Positions 57,501 to 64,000 of a DNA stretch of 64,000 nucleotides are shown piece after piece. The DNA lies in contig NZ_AVAQ01000045.1 of assembly GCF_000463075.2 (NCBI RefSeq), forward strand, positions 1 to 64,000. The letters are read 5' to 3'. Every line of letters begins with the position of its first letter. The first letter of the stretch is position 1. The notes beneath the pieces were generated by a model that worked only from the letters and a program-made list of their open reading frames with translations, did not search any database and was not told where the DNA came from. This stretch comes from Lactiplantibacillus plantarum EGD-AQ4. Lineage in GTDB: Bacteria; Bacillota; Bacilli; Lactobacillales; Lactobacillaceae. A program made the position numbers and the translations under genes.

Positions 57501-58028
57501 AGAAGCTTCGTGCACGATCCGCATCCCACGGCCGCCACCACCCATGGCAGCTTTGATCATAATTGGATAACCGTATTGTTGCGTGAATTGAAGTGCTTCG
57601 TTCAAGCTCGTTACCGGGTGCAACGTACTAGGAATCGTCTGCACACCCGCGTCCCGTGCCACCCGTTTGGCCGTGATTTTATCCCCGAACATCTCCAAGT
57701 GTTCTGGCTTCGGCCCAATAAAGATCATGCCTTCTTCAGCAATTCGCCGTGCAAAGGTGGCATTTTCAGCTAGAAAGCCATAGCCAGGATGAATCGCATC
57801 AACGTGATTTTCTTTGGCAATTCGAATAATATCTTCAATGTCTAGATAGGCAGCAATGGGTGCCTTGCCTTCACCAACCAAATAAGCTTCGTCAGCTTTG
57901 AAACGATGAACGGAGAACTCGTCTTCTTTGGCGTAAATAGCGACAGTTTGCAAGCCCAATTCATGACACGCACGAATGACCCGTGTTGCAATCTCGCCAC
58001 GGTTAGCAATTAATACTTTCTTCACCAA
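54594..58028 (-). CDS. pyc: Pyruvate carboxylase
   Basis: 1144 aa, the full single-chain form. Biotin carboxylase (about 1-455: KVLIANRGEIATRVIRA; MGGGGRGMR; FMEVNPRVQVEHTVTE), carboxyltransferase (about 530-830: DTTMRDAHQSL; AIKDMAGVLKPEAA; HLHTHDTTGNG) and the C-terminal biotin carrier with biotinyl-Lys near 1108 in EAMKMET. It makes oxaloacetate from pyruvate, CO2 and ATP, here mainly for aspartate synthesis. The ftsW gene lies 28 bp upstream on the same strand, so the two are probably cotranscribed. Confidence 0.98.
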   Translation of the reverse strand: MVKKVLIANRGEIATRVIRACHELGLQTVAIYAKEDEFSVHRFKADEAYLVGEGKAPIAAYLDIEDIIRIAKENHVDAIHPGYGFLAENATFARRIAEEGMIFIGPKPEHLEMFGDKITAKRVARDAGVQTIPSTLHPVTSLNEALQFTQQYGYPIMIKAAMGGGGRGMRIVHEASELQEAFDRARSEAMQSFGDDEIYLEKFIANPKHIEVQILADAHGNVLHLFERDCSVQRRNQKVIEFAPAVALPMELRQKICNAAVDLMKSVHYLNAATVEFLVEGDQFYFMEVNPRVQVEHTVTEMITEIDIVHAQLKIAMGGDLFKDLRLPHQDELTYKGAAIQCRITTEDPANDFMPDTGRIETYRSPGGNGVRLDAGNTYSGAIVTPYFDSLLVKACVAARNFKAAVHKMRRVLVEFDIRGVKTNIPFMLNVIDNPTFQAGEAGTRFIDQTPSLFKFPDDTQREDKMLKYIGNVTVNGFADVAQHSKKYYPDVEFQDNFKPIAPEIVTAKDVLDSKGVSGLQSWLLDQKQVLLTDTTMRDAHQSLFATRMRTKDMLAVAAASQKAMPQLFSYEMWGGATFDVAYRFLNENPWNRLKKLRQAMPRTLFQMLFRGSNAVGYQNYPDNVIREFILEAAKSGIDVFRIFDSLNWIPQMEKSIQAVKETGKIAEATICYTGDIMDPNRQKYDLAYYRQLALDLQSTGADIIAIKDMAGVLKPEAAYELVATLKDALTIPVHLHTHDTTGNGIFTYARAVDAGVDVVDVAASALSGTTSQPSMSTLYYALAHNDRQPDIDINNVEAINRYWQGVRPYYQDFSNGMTGPQTDIYQTQMPGGQYSNLQQQAKAMGLGDRWEEVKDMYATVNDMFGDIIKVTPSSKVVGDMALFMMENHLTPEDIYDHGDKLDFPESVINFFAGNLGQPVGGFPKKLQQIILKGHPALTVRPGSLAKPADFEAVKTELSAKLGHEANHQEVLSYILYPKVFMDYDASHKRYGHVSLLDTPTFFQGMRLGETVNIELAKGKTMIVKLNQISDPDVDGVRTLYFSINGQNQEIMIKDNSVHQSSTSTRKAEPTNENEVGATMSGSVLKLLVKKGQSVKKGEPLLVTEAMKMETTIQAPEDGLIEHIYVSAGDVIQTDDLLLEIAPQ

Positions 58029-58055
58029 AATCCCTCATTTCCAAATAATATCCTC

Positions 58056-59222
58056 TTAACCAGCTTGTCGAACGGTATTGGCCCGTTCAATTTTTTCAAG
58101 GGCGCTAATGTTTAACACCAATCCTAATGACAACGTCAGCACCATCATACTGGACCCACCGTAACTCATGAATGGGAATGTGACCCCAGTGATTGGAATC
58201 AAACCGACGATCCCACCGACGTTAATGAACGCTTGAATCGTCAAGTAAGCCGCCACGCCATAACACACTAACGCATTGAAGGCATGGTGTGAGCGCACGC
58301 CAATGTAAATGATTCGCATGACCATCACCAACAGCAAGCCCATCACGATTAAAATCCCAATCAAACCAAGTTCTTCAGCCGTGATCGACATGATAAAATC
58401 GGTGTTTGGTTCAGGTAAATAACCGCGTTTTTGCAAACTATTCCCAATGCCGACCCCCGTTAAGCCCCCATTAGAGATCGCATAATAGGAGTTCACCAGT
58501 TGAGTTCCGGCGCCCGAAGCGGTCTTGAACGGATTCAAGAAGCCCAGGAACCGCCGTAATTGGTAGGAGTTCGCAAAGGCACTTTGTGGTAAGCGACTGA
58601 CGATCGGCACGAGGATCCATTCAAAGGCGCCAACAGCGCCAAGAAAGGTCCCGACCCCGATAAAGTACGGGATTCCACTCGCAAACAAAATGACCGCCGC
58701 AATCGCCAAGTTGATGGTTGCCCCACCTAAGTCGGGTTGGACAAAAATCAGCAAGAGCATGGCGAACAGCATCACCAACTGTGGGCCTAATTCCCGAAAC
58801 CGGGCGACACCTAAAACGTCTTCACGCTGAGCAATGATGGCGGCTAAGTAAATGATTAAATAAAACTTACAAAATTCAGCCGGTTGAATCGAAATTGGCC
58901 CAAATGTAATCCAGCCAGCCGCCCCGTTGATCGATTTACCAACCAAGCGGAGTCCAACTAACACTAGTAACATGGCAAACCCTAGAAGTCCAAGTATTTT
59001 GGTCTTCTTAAAGTAGTCAATCTTTAAGTTCATACAAAATAAGGTGATGATTAACCCCAAGACGACCCAGATCAGTTGCTTAATTAAATAACCGGTGGGT
59101 GTCGTGCCGTTTTGTGCGGCCACGTATGAACTCGATGAATAAACCATGACAACGCCGATCCCGCTAAGAATCAAATACGGGATAAACAGCACATAGTCCA
59201 TATAGTGTAACTTTTTCCACAT
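58056..59222 (-). CDS. ftsW: FtsW/RodA-family peptidoglycan polymerase (FtsW)
   Basis: 388 aa from ATG 59222 (MWKKLHYMDYVL), with GGGTGGG upstream; the frame is open to 59300 without support. Ten helices with SEDS motifs: VMVYSSSSYVAAQ, GPISIQPAEFCKFYLI, FVQPDLGGATIN, PEPNTDFIMSITAEELGLIG, and the C-terminal GGSSMMVLTLSLGLVLN. Glycosyltransferase of septal wall synthesis, working with a class B PBP. FtsW rather than RodA is preferred from the ftsW-pyc order; the family itself is certain. Confidence 0.9.
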   Translation of the reverse strand: MWKKLHYMDYVLFIPYLILSGIGVVMVYSSSSYVAAQNGTTPTGYLIKQLIWVVLGLIITLFCMNLKIDYFKKTKILGLLGFAMLLVLVGLRLVGKSINGAAGWITFGPISIQPAEFCKFYLIIYLAAIIAQREDVLGVARFRELGPQLVMLFAMLLLIFVQPDLGGATINLAIAAVILFASGIPYFIGVGTFLGAVGAFEWILVPIVSRLPQSAFANSYQLRRFLGFLNPFKTASGAGTQLVNSYYAISNGGLTGVGIGNSLQKRGYLPEPNTDFIMSITAEELGLIGILIVMGLLLVMVMRIIYIGVRSHHAFNALVCYGVAAYLTIQAFINVGGIVGLIPITGVTFPFMSYGGSSMMVLTLSLGLVLNISALEKIERANTVRQAG

Positions 59223-59397
59223 GAGCTTAAATCCCACCCTAATTAATCTAACAGTCCGCTGACATTCCCCACGATTGTTCAGACTGTTTGCTTGCAACAA
59301 TTATAGCATAAGTCAGTTTTAACACAGTAATTTCACAGATTAATTTGTTGTTTTTTAAGTAAGTTATGCTTAACCGCTTACAAACAGGCGTATTCAC

Positions 59398-60028
59398 GAA
59401 TGATGATTAAAATGTGCCGGTTCTTAAAGTCAAAAGCGACTAGCTTAGGACCGCTGGAAAGTAAGGCGGATTAGCGTAAGCTTTCTGTGATAGCCGCATC
59501 CTACACCGTCCTCCAGGCATTCTGGGCAATGGCCGGAGCGTGGTGGACACAGATTTAAGCCGAAGCCCACGTCTTAAATACTGGTCTTTCACGTTCTATG
59601 CAATATGGATGAAACGTGCTCGGGTCAGACTGGTTCCTAACAATCGCTAAACTTCCTTACCCATGTTTTAGACCCTCGAACAAGTAACTTTACTGAACTA
59701 GTCAGAATCTTCTCGGATCGTCTGAGATAGAAAAATTCGAATTCTAAGTAAAGATAAATTTATTGACTAATTTCAACACTAGTTGCCCTTGAAATTAATG
59801 AATCATATTCAGTAATCTTCTCAGTGTTAAAATGCTTTAAAGCATCATCAATATCGATTTAAAGTTTGCTCGAAGGACCTGTCTCCTAATTATTCAGCGG
59901 TCAATTGCACCAAGTTAGGTGGCCGTTCATCCGCCATTCGAGCGGCTTTCCGACTGGATGGGCCGGCATAGTAAGATCATCGGCAGACGAACAGGAAGCT
60001 AACGACCGGCACATTTTAATCATAATTC
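59398..60028 (+). repeat. Inverted-repeat element, copy C (631 bp), with clear terminal inverted repeats
   Basis: The first 28 bases (59398-59425) and the last 28 (60001-60028) are inverted repeats matching at 25 of 28 positions, including 19 in a row, ATGATTAAAATGTGCCGGT. The interior matches copies A and B (block 59430-59590 matches 11461-11640 inverted; block 59920-59996 matches 54122-54348). The inner hairpins present in A and B are deleted (59965-59980). No coding frame. Same orientation as copy B and about 5 kb from it, flanking pyc-ftsW on the other side. Confidence 0.8.
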
Positions 60029-60074
60029 AGAATAAATACTAACGAGTAGTCCGAAACGATTACTGACATCAACG
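60029..60074. other. Spacer between copy C and the XrtG-operon terminator
   Basis: Short, no feature seen. With copy C it makes up the 918-bp gene-free gap between ftsW and the XrtG-associated membrane gene. Confidence 0.4.
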
Positions 60075-60112
60075 TAAAAACCACCTTCAGCACATCCGCC
60101 AAAAGTGGTTAA
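60075..60112 (-). terminator. Terminator of the XrtG operon
   Basis: Stem AACCAC-TTT / AAGGTGGTT with a loop of about 15 bases; TTTTTAC follows on the minus strand, 29 bases after the last gene. Confidence 0.6.
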
Positions 60113-60140
60113 TAATCTATTCGATTTAAAGCAATCATGG

Positions 60141-61742
60141 TCAATCATCGGCTGTCGACTTCGCTTTATCTGCCGCGATGGCTTGGGCTAATTTACGGTG
60201 ATACCAATCAACCACTCGCCGCACATTGATGACAGCGCGTTCGAAAGAAAAGCTACTCAGCAATAGTAAACATGGTAAGTATTGGATCAAATATCGACTC
60301 CGACCACCTTCAAAAGCTAGTAGAAAAAGGAACCCACCAATCAATGATAACCGCAATAATTGTGTCAATTGCCGACGTGGGCCAGTTCCAATGGCAATAA
60401 TGACCAGCAATGCGATCCACCACAACTGCGCCACGTAGCGGAAATCCGCAATATGGCGACCGTACAGATAAATAAAATTTTTCAACCAATTGCTAAAGCC
60501 GTGGTTACTAGGTTTTTGATTCTCATGGAAGAAATTTCCTTCTTTGAGCCAACCAAACGTGCCATCAGCCGTGTTGTTACGCTGTTTTTTTATTAAAAAG
60601 GTCACGTAACCAACTGGTCCTAATTGCTTCAAGCGCCGTGTGAGCATCCGGATTGAATAATCGGTCTTCTGTTTTTCGGTTGGTAGGACCGCCATCTGAA
60701 TGGCCTGTTTTGCACTGTATCCCCCGCTGCCGTAGACGCCCATCGCCATGAAATGGATTGCGGGAATGGCGCGAGATTTATCAAGTTTGATATAGGTCTG
60801 GTCTTGAATCGCGCGGTTAGTGTAATGGTAAGTGAATCCTGCACCTTCGACCATCAGAATTAACATCGCCACCAACACAAACACTCGTGGTCCTTTGACT
60901 GGTCCCTGACGATGTAAAATACCCAATCCTTCGATAATCACGATGGCAATCACCGGAATTATCGAAGAAGGTTTCATGAAGTAAGTCAACGTGACACTGA
61001 TTCCAAAACCGACCGCCGCAATCAACCGTGGTAGCGGAGACCAGTCAGTCCGCCGCATCAGAAAATAACAACATAAATAAAACGAGACAAGTGGCAATCC
61101 CCAGGCGTCGGTGTATGGCATGATGATACTTGGGAAGACGGCTAGCCAAGCAGCGTGCAAATACAACGCGATGCCTAGCGCTTGTCGCCTAACGACCCAC
61201 ACACTCACCAGATTGAAGATAGCGGATAAATCGACAAACAAAAGCGTCAGGTAATCAAAAAATTGCCAGGAAGTCTGTCCGGTCACTTGTGACAACCAAT
61301 GCATCAATAACATGATTGGCATGTTATTTTGGTTGAGACTGTAATAAGCCGTCACCTCGACCTCTTGGACGTGTTTGGCACTAGTCGCTGCATAGTGCAG
61401 CATGCCCGCATCAAAGCCACTAACCGGATGGACAAACGTGACGAAGATGATTTGTCCAATCACCACTAATACCAGTAGTCCACTCGCTGTCCAGAGCTGG
61501 CGAGTCACGAAGACCTTCACTAGACAGCGGTGGATTCGTGGATAGGTGACATTCGCAATGACCAGCGCCACAATTGCGATGATTAAACCAGTCGTCAGCA
61601 TCGTCGTACTAGTTCCAAACGTTGCATTATCACCGAGAATGATGTTGGGTGATGTCACCGCAAATACTAACGTCAAGCCAAATAGGATCCACCAAATCAC
61701 GCTAATTGTCGTGTGACTAAATCGATAAAAATAATTTTTCAC
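60141..61742 (-). CDS. Polytopic membrane protein of the XrtG system (TIGR03766-like)
   Basis: 533 aa, 10-12 predicted helices, with the large GT-C-like layout of glycosyltransferase or mannosyltransferase membrane proteins: an acidic first external loop after helix 3 (THPVSGFDAGMLHY) and a conserved C-terminal block GGRSRYLIQYLP with a tyrosine that is invariant in this family. TIGR03766 describes membrane proteins that cluster with XrtG genes and have such a C-terminal tyrosine block. Start GTG at 61742 behind GGGGGTGGT. I infer that it glycosylates or otherwise modifies the product of the system. Last gene of the operon. Confidence 0.75.
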   Translation of the reverse strand: MKNYFYRFSHTTISVIWWILFGLTLVFAVTSPNIILGDNATFGTSTTMLTTGLIIAIVALVIANVTYPRIHRCLVKVFVTRQLWTASGLLVLVVIGQIIFVTFVHPVSGFDAGMLHYAATSAKHVQEVEVTAYYSLNQNNMPIMLLMHWLSQVTGQTSWQFFDYLTLLFVDLSAIFNLVSVWVVRRQALGIALYLHAAWLAVFPSIIMPYTDAWGLPLVSFYLCCYFLMRRTDWSPLPRLIAAVGFGISVTLTYFMKPSSIIPVIAIVIIEGLGILHRQGPVKGPRVFVLVAMLILMVEGAGFTYHYTNRAIQDQTYIKLDKSRAIPAIHFMAMGVYGSGGYSAKQAIQMAVLPTEKQKTDYSIRMLTRRLKQLGPVGYVTFLIKKQRNNTADGTFGWLKEGNFFHENQKPSNHGFSNWLKNFIYLYGRHIADFRYVAQLWWIALLVIIAIGTGPRRQLTQLLRLSLIGGFLFLLAFEGGRSRYLIQYLPCLLLLSSFSFERAVINVRRVVDWYHRKLAQAIAADKAKSTADD

Positions 61743-61807
61743 GCTGCACCACCCCCATTTAAACTGTGGCTAATCGACTTGCCCCATCAGGCATTAAACC
61801 ACCACCA

Positions 61808-63163
61808 TCATTTTTCTTTACGCCGGCGCCGATAATGTTCCCGAACGGTTTGGCTATCATCCCGGAGCACCGCAATCAGCTGGTGCCATTCTTCAGAAAA
61901 GCCCCGCATTCGCCACGTTGCGTGCGTTGTCATTGCGTTGATAACGCCGACTAAGCGGATCCAGCCCGTTAAAAACATATAAATTGGTAACGTCAGTGTC
62001 AACCACCATAAACGCAAGTAAAAATGCCGTTCGTCCGGATACGGCTTCAAAAGAATCCCTACGCTAATAAAATTAATCACACCAACCAGTACGTATAAGC
62101 CATAAATGAGTAAATATGACAGACCCACGATCAACGTTGAATAGCCAAACGCAATCAAGACTAGCGTTGCAAACGTCCAGATCATCCGTGGAAACGTAAA
62201 AGTATGGTCGATCATGATCCGGCGTACTAGAAAATCTTTAAAAAAGCCACTAAGCCCTGCCGTTTGCGACATATAGTGCTGAGCCACCTCTAGCTCCCCG
62301 CGCTGCCAGCGTTGGCGTTGGGTATACAGCTCTGAAAATCCAGAAATTGGTTCAACATAGAAAATGGCGTTCGCACAAATAACGACTTTCTTACCTAAGC
62401 GGGTCCGAATCTGAAATGTCATATCGGTGTCTTCACCAATCGTATCGGTATCGTACAGGAAGGTATCCATCAGTACTTCCCGCCGAAACGAAGAGAATGC
62501 GCCCGACATCGTAAATAATTGGTCACGAAAAGATTCAATCGTCCGTCCAGATAAGAAGGCCTGTGCATACTCGTAATACTCATTTTTTGCCAGGAGTCGC
62601 TGCCACCATCCAGAGACTTGTTGGACCAGTCGCCGCTGTGGTAAGACGGCACCGGTCATTGCGGCAATACTGTTGTCACTTTCAAACCGTAAAACCATAT
62701 TCTTCACGGCATTCGGCTCGAGCAAACCGTCACTATCAATATTAATAACATAACTCCCAATACTTTCGTAAATCGCCGCATTCAAGGCCCGTGCTTTCCC
62801 CTTGTCCGTATTGACGTAGCGTAAGAACAAGTCCGGGAAGGCATCTTGGGCCCGTGCATACGCGCCAAAACTATCGTCAGTACTTTGATTGTTCGCTAAA
62901 ATAATCTGCATCGCATTTTTCGGATAGGTCTGCTGATCAATCGAACGAATACAATCAAACAAGGTATCTTCAGAATTATAAACTGGGACAATAATGGTCA
63001 CCCAGGGCCATTTTTGTGGCGCTTTAAGTTGGGGCATCTGGCGCTGGCGACGCATCAATTTGATGGTCGAAATAATTGACGGAATGATTTCGACTACGAT
63101 TGGAATAAGTGCCCACGTAATCCAGAATCCCATCCTGGTCAGCGCCAAGTTTAGCCAGTACAT
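61808..63163 (-). CDS. XrtG-associated membrane glycosyltransferase (GT2, TIGR03111-like)
   Basis: 451 aa from ATG 63163, whose ATG overlaps the xrtG stop (TGATG); an upstream TTG at 63184 precedes the GGAGGG site and is rejected. N-terminal helix, cytoplasmic GT-A domain (TIIVPVYNSEDTLFDCIRS; VINIDSDGLLEP, a DxD; IGEDTD; QRQRWQRGE, the Q-x-x-R-W of processive transferases), then four to five C-terminal helices. This resembles poly-sugar synthases such as IcaA/PgaC, and TIGR03111 is the glycosyltransferase regularly found with XrtG. It could make a glycan or lipid-linked sugar attached to the sorted protein. Confidence 0.85.
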   Translation of the reverse strand: MYWLNLALTRMGFWITWALIPIVVEIIPSIISTIKLMRRQRQMPQLKAPQKWPWVTIIVPVYNSEDTLFDCIRSIDQQTYPKNAMQIILANNQSTDDSFGAYARAQDAFPDLFLRYVNTDKGKARALNAAIYESIGSYVINIDSDGLLEPNAVKNMVLRFESDNSIAAMTGAVLPQRRLVQQVSGWWQRLLAKNEYYEYAQAFLSGRTIESFRDQLFTMSGAFSSFRREVLMDTFLYDTDTIGEDTDMTFQIRTRLGKKVVICANAIFYVEPISGFSELYTQRQRWQRGELEVAQHYMSQTAGLSGFFKDFLVRRIMIDHTFTFPRMIWTFATLVLIAFGYSTLIVGLSYLLIYGLYVLVGVINFISVGILLKPYPDERHFYLRLWWLTLTLPIYMFLTGWIRLVGVINAMTTHATWRMRGFSEEWHQLIAVLRDDSQTVREHYRRRRKEK

Positions 63164-63765
63164 CACCGTAAGCGATCCCTCCAATCAGCAACACGTTGAT
63201 ATAGCCCTCGTGCCAGTTGTGAATACGTAAAGACGTTGTAATATAGCACGATGACCAACACATAGAAAATTAAGCGCCCGATGACTGAGTGAGCCAAGAA
63301 AAAAGACTCGCCACCACCGAAATGGATGATTGCAATCACAATATTCAAACGAAGTACATTGATCAGGTAAATATAAAGCAGTCCAAAGACCCCATAAAAG
63401 ACTTTTTCACGTCGCTGATAGGCTGGATAAAAGACGACCAATGAAACGAAAGCACACGTTTCAATAATGCCAGAACATTCATAATCGATCGACATAATGA
63501 CCGAATTACCGCCATTATTAATATATACCAGTCCCATTTTGAACATAATTTGACCCCAATTAGTCAATTCTGTAAACAGGGCGACACCATGAATCACCGC
63601 GTGAGTGAAGAACCAGACCCAGTACGGACGACTAATCGCCGTTAATATAAAAAAGAGCCCGGCGCTCCCCACAATGAAGTAGAAAGCTGATAGCCGAGCT
63701 CGTTTGAGCACTGACAGTCCATATATCCATAGCGCAATCCCTAGTATGATTTTTAGATTCATCAT
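63163..63765 (-). CDS. xrtG: Exosortase family protein XrtG
   Basis: 200 aa, about six helices. Exosortase motifs in order: catalytic Cys97 in YECSGIIE, Arg139 in NVLRLNI, and His159 in LAHSVIGRLIF. These are the conserved Cys-Arg-His set of the exosortase/archaeosortase family, membrane transpeptidases that cut C-terminal sorting signals. The short form with NGGNSVIMSIDYECSGI fits the Gram-positive XrtG group (TIGR03110). ATG with AGGA upstream. It is preceded by a gene ending in a Gly-rich plus helix plus basic tail, its probable substrate, and followed by the coupled glycosyltransferase. Confidence 0.88.
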   Translation of the reverse strand: MMNLKIILGIALWIYGLSVLKRARLSAFYFIVGSAGLFFILTAISRPYWVWFFTHAVIHGVALFTELTNWGQIMFKMGLVYINNGGNSVIMSIDYECSGIIETCAFVSLVVFYPAYQRREKVFYGVFGLLYIYLINVLRLNIVIAIIHFGGGESFFLAHSVIGRLIFYVLVIVLYYNVFTYSQLARGLYQRVADWRDRLR

Positions 63766-63853
63766 ATATCAGTCCTAATTAATTCGCTTGTCGACCACTA
63801 ATTCAGTAGCCAGCAGTGTCATTTGTTGTCAGTTACTCGTTTCTCATTAGCAT

Positions 63854-64000
63854 TTATTTTTGGATTTTAGGAGCATCAGTTGGGTTCAGTTGATGACGCT
63901 TGCGGAGCTTGAAGTAGCCCCACGCAACGATGACGACACCGACACCAGAAATCAAGTAAGGCCCCGTTGAACCACCGGCAACCGTTACTTTCGTATTACC
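63854..64000 (-). CDS. Surface protein C-terminus with a probable XrtG sorting signal (partial)
   Basis: Only the last 48 residues are in the window; the gene continues beyond 64000. They read: beta-rich end (GNTKVTV), a Gly-rich stretch AGGSTGPYL, a hydrophobic helix ISGVGVVIVAWGYF, and a basic end KLRKRHQ with a polar tail. This tripartite plan (short motif, helix, basic cluster) is that of a sorting signal, but there is no LPxTG. A G-G-S-T-G-P-Y type motif before the helix is what I would expect of the Firmicu-CTERM signal linked to XrtG. Directly upstream of xrtG on the same strand. Confidence 0.7.
   Translation of the reverse strand, partial: GNTKVTVAGGSTGPYLISGVGVVIVAWGYFKLRKRHQLNPTDAPKIQK

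Overview
The window reads as a chromosomal segment of a lactic acid bacterium of the Lactiplantibacillus plantarum group. The evidence is the gene order (rnz-SDR-lapA-recJ-apt; obg; fruRKA; a cps4-type capsule cluster; clpX-tig-tuf; rnjB-dapA; comEA-comEB-comEC-holA; pyc-ftsW), the AGGAGG-type ribosome binding sites, frequent TTG/GTG starts, and the fused GlnPH-type transporter. I see no tRNA, rRNA, CRISPR array, prophage or transposase gene.

Layout. 1-5,360 is an accessory region: a frameshifted polymorphic-toxin C-terminus with a probable immunity gene, two coupled orphan ORFs, small membrane peptides, a UPF0145 protein, and a divergent MFS transporter/HTH regulator pair in which both genes carry a one-base frameshift and share a palindromic operator. 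5,430-10,545 is the rnz-SDR-lapA-recJ-apt operon. 10,765-11,668 is a non-coding inverted-repeat element (copy A). 11,888-13,626 holds a small hypothetical gene and obg. 13,825-17,576 is the fructose operon fruR-fruK-fruA, followed by a lipoprotein phosphoesterase. 19,063-29,035 is a ten-gene capsule/exopolysaccharide operon (cps4A-J) on the minus strand: chain-length regulator, tyrosine kinase, phosphatase, epimerase, priming transferase, three further glycosyltransferases, polymerase and flippase.

29,306-35,812 holds uvrC, a glutamine-type ABC transporter, small proteins, a MazG-like protein and engB. 35,844-43,934 is housekeeping: clpX, tig, tuf, a TPR-like protein, rnjB and dapA. 44,054-53,594 holds a drug-efflux MFS, rpsO, rpsT, holA, the competence DNA-uptake operon comEA-EB-EC, and a sepM-like protease with coaD, rsmD and ylbG. 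54,500-59,222 carries pyc and ftsW.

The right end (60,141-64,000) is the most unusual coding region. It is an exosortase-like XrtG system: the C-terminus of a likely sorted surface protein, the transpeptidase-like membrane protein XrtG (Cys97/Arg139/His159), its glycosyltransferase, and a polytopic membrane protein.

The strongest apparently undescribed signal is a family of three long intergenic elements (10,765-11,668; 53,660-54,383; 59,398-60,028). They have terminal inverted repeats around a shared AACGTGYCA-like core and a nested, partly covarying multi-hairpin core. They resemble MITEs or structured RNA/DNA elements.
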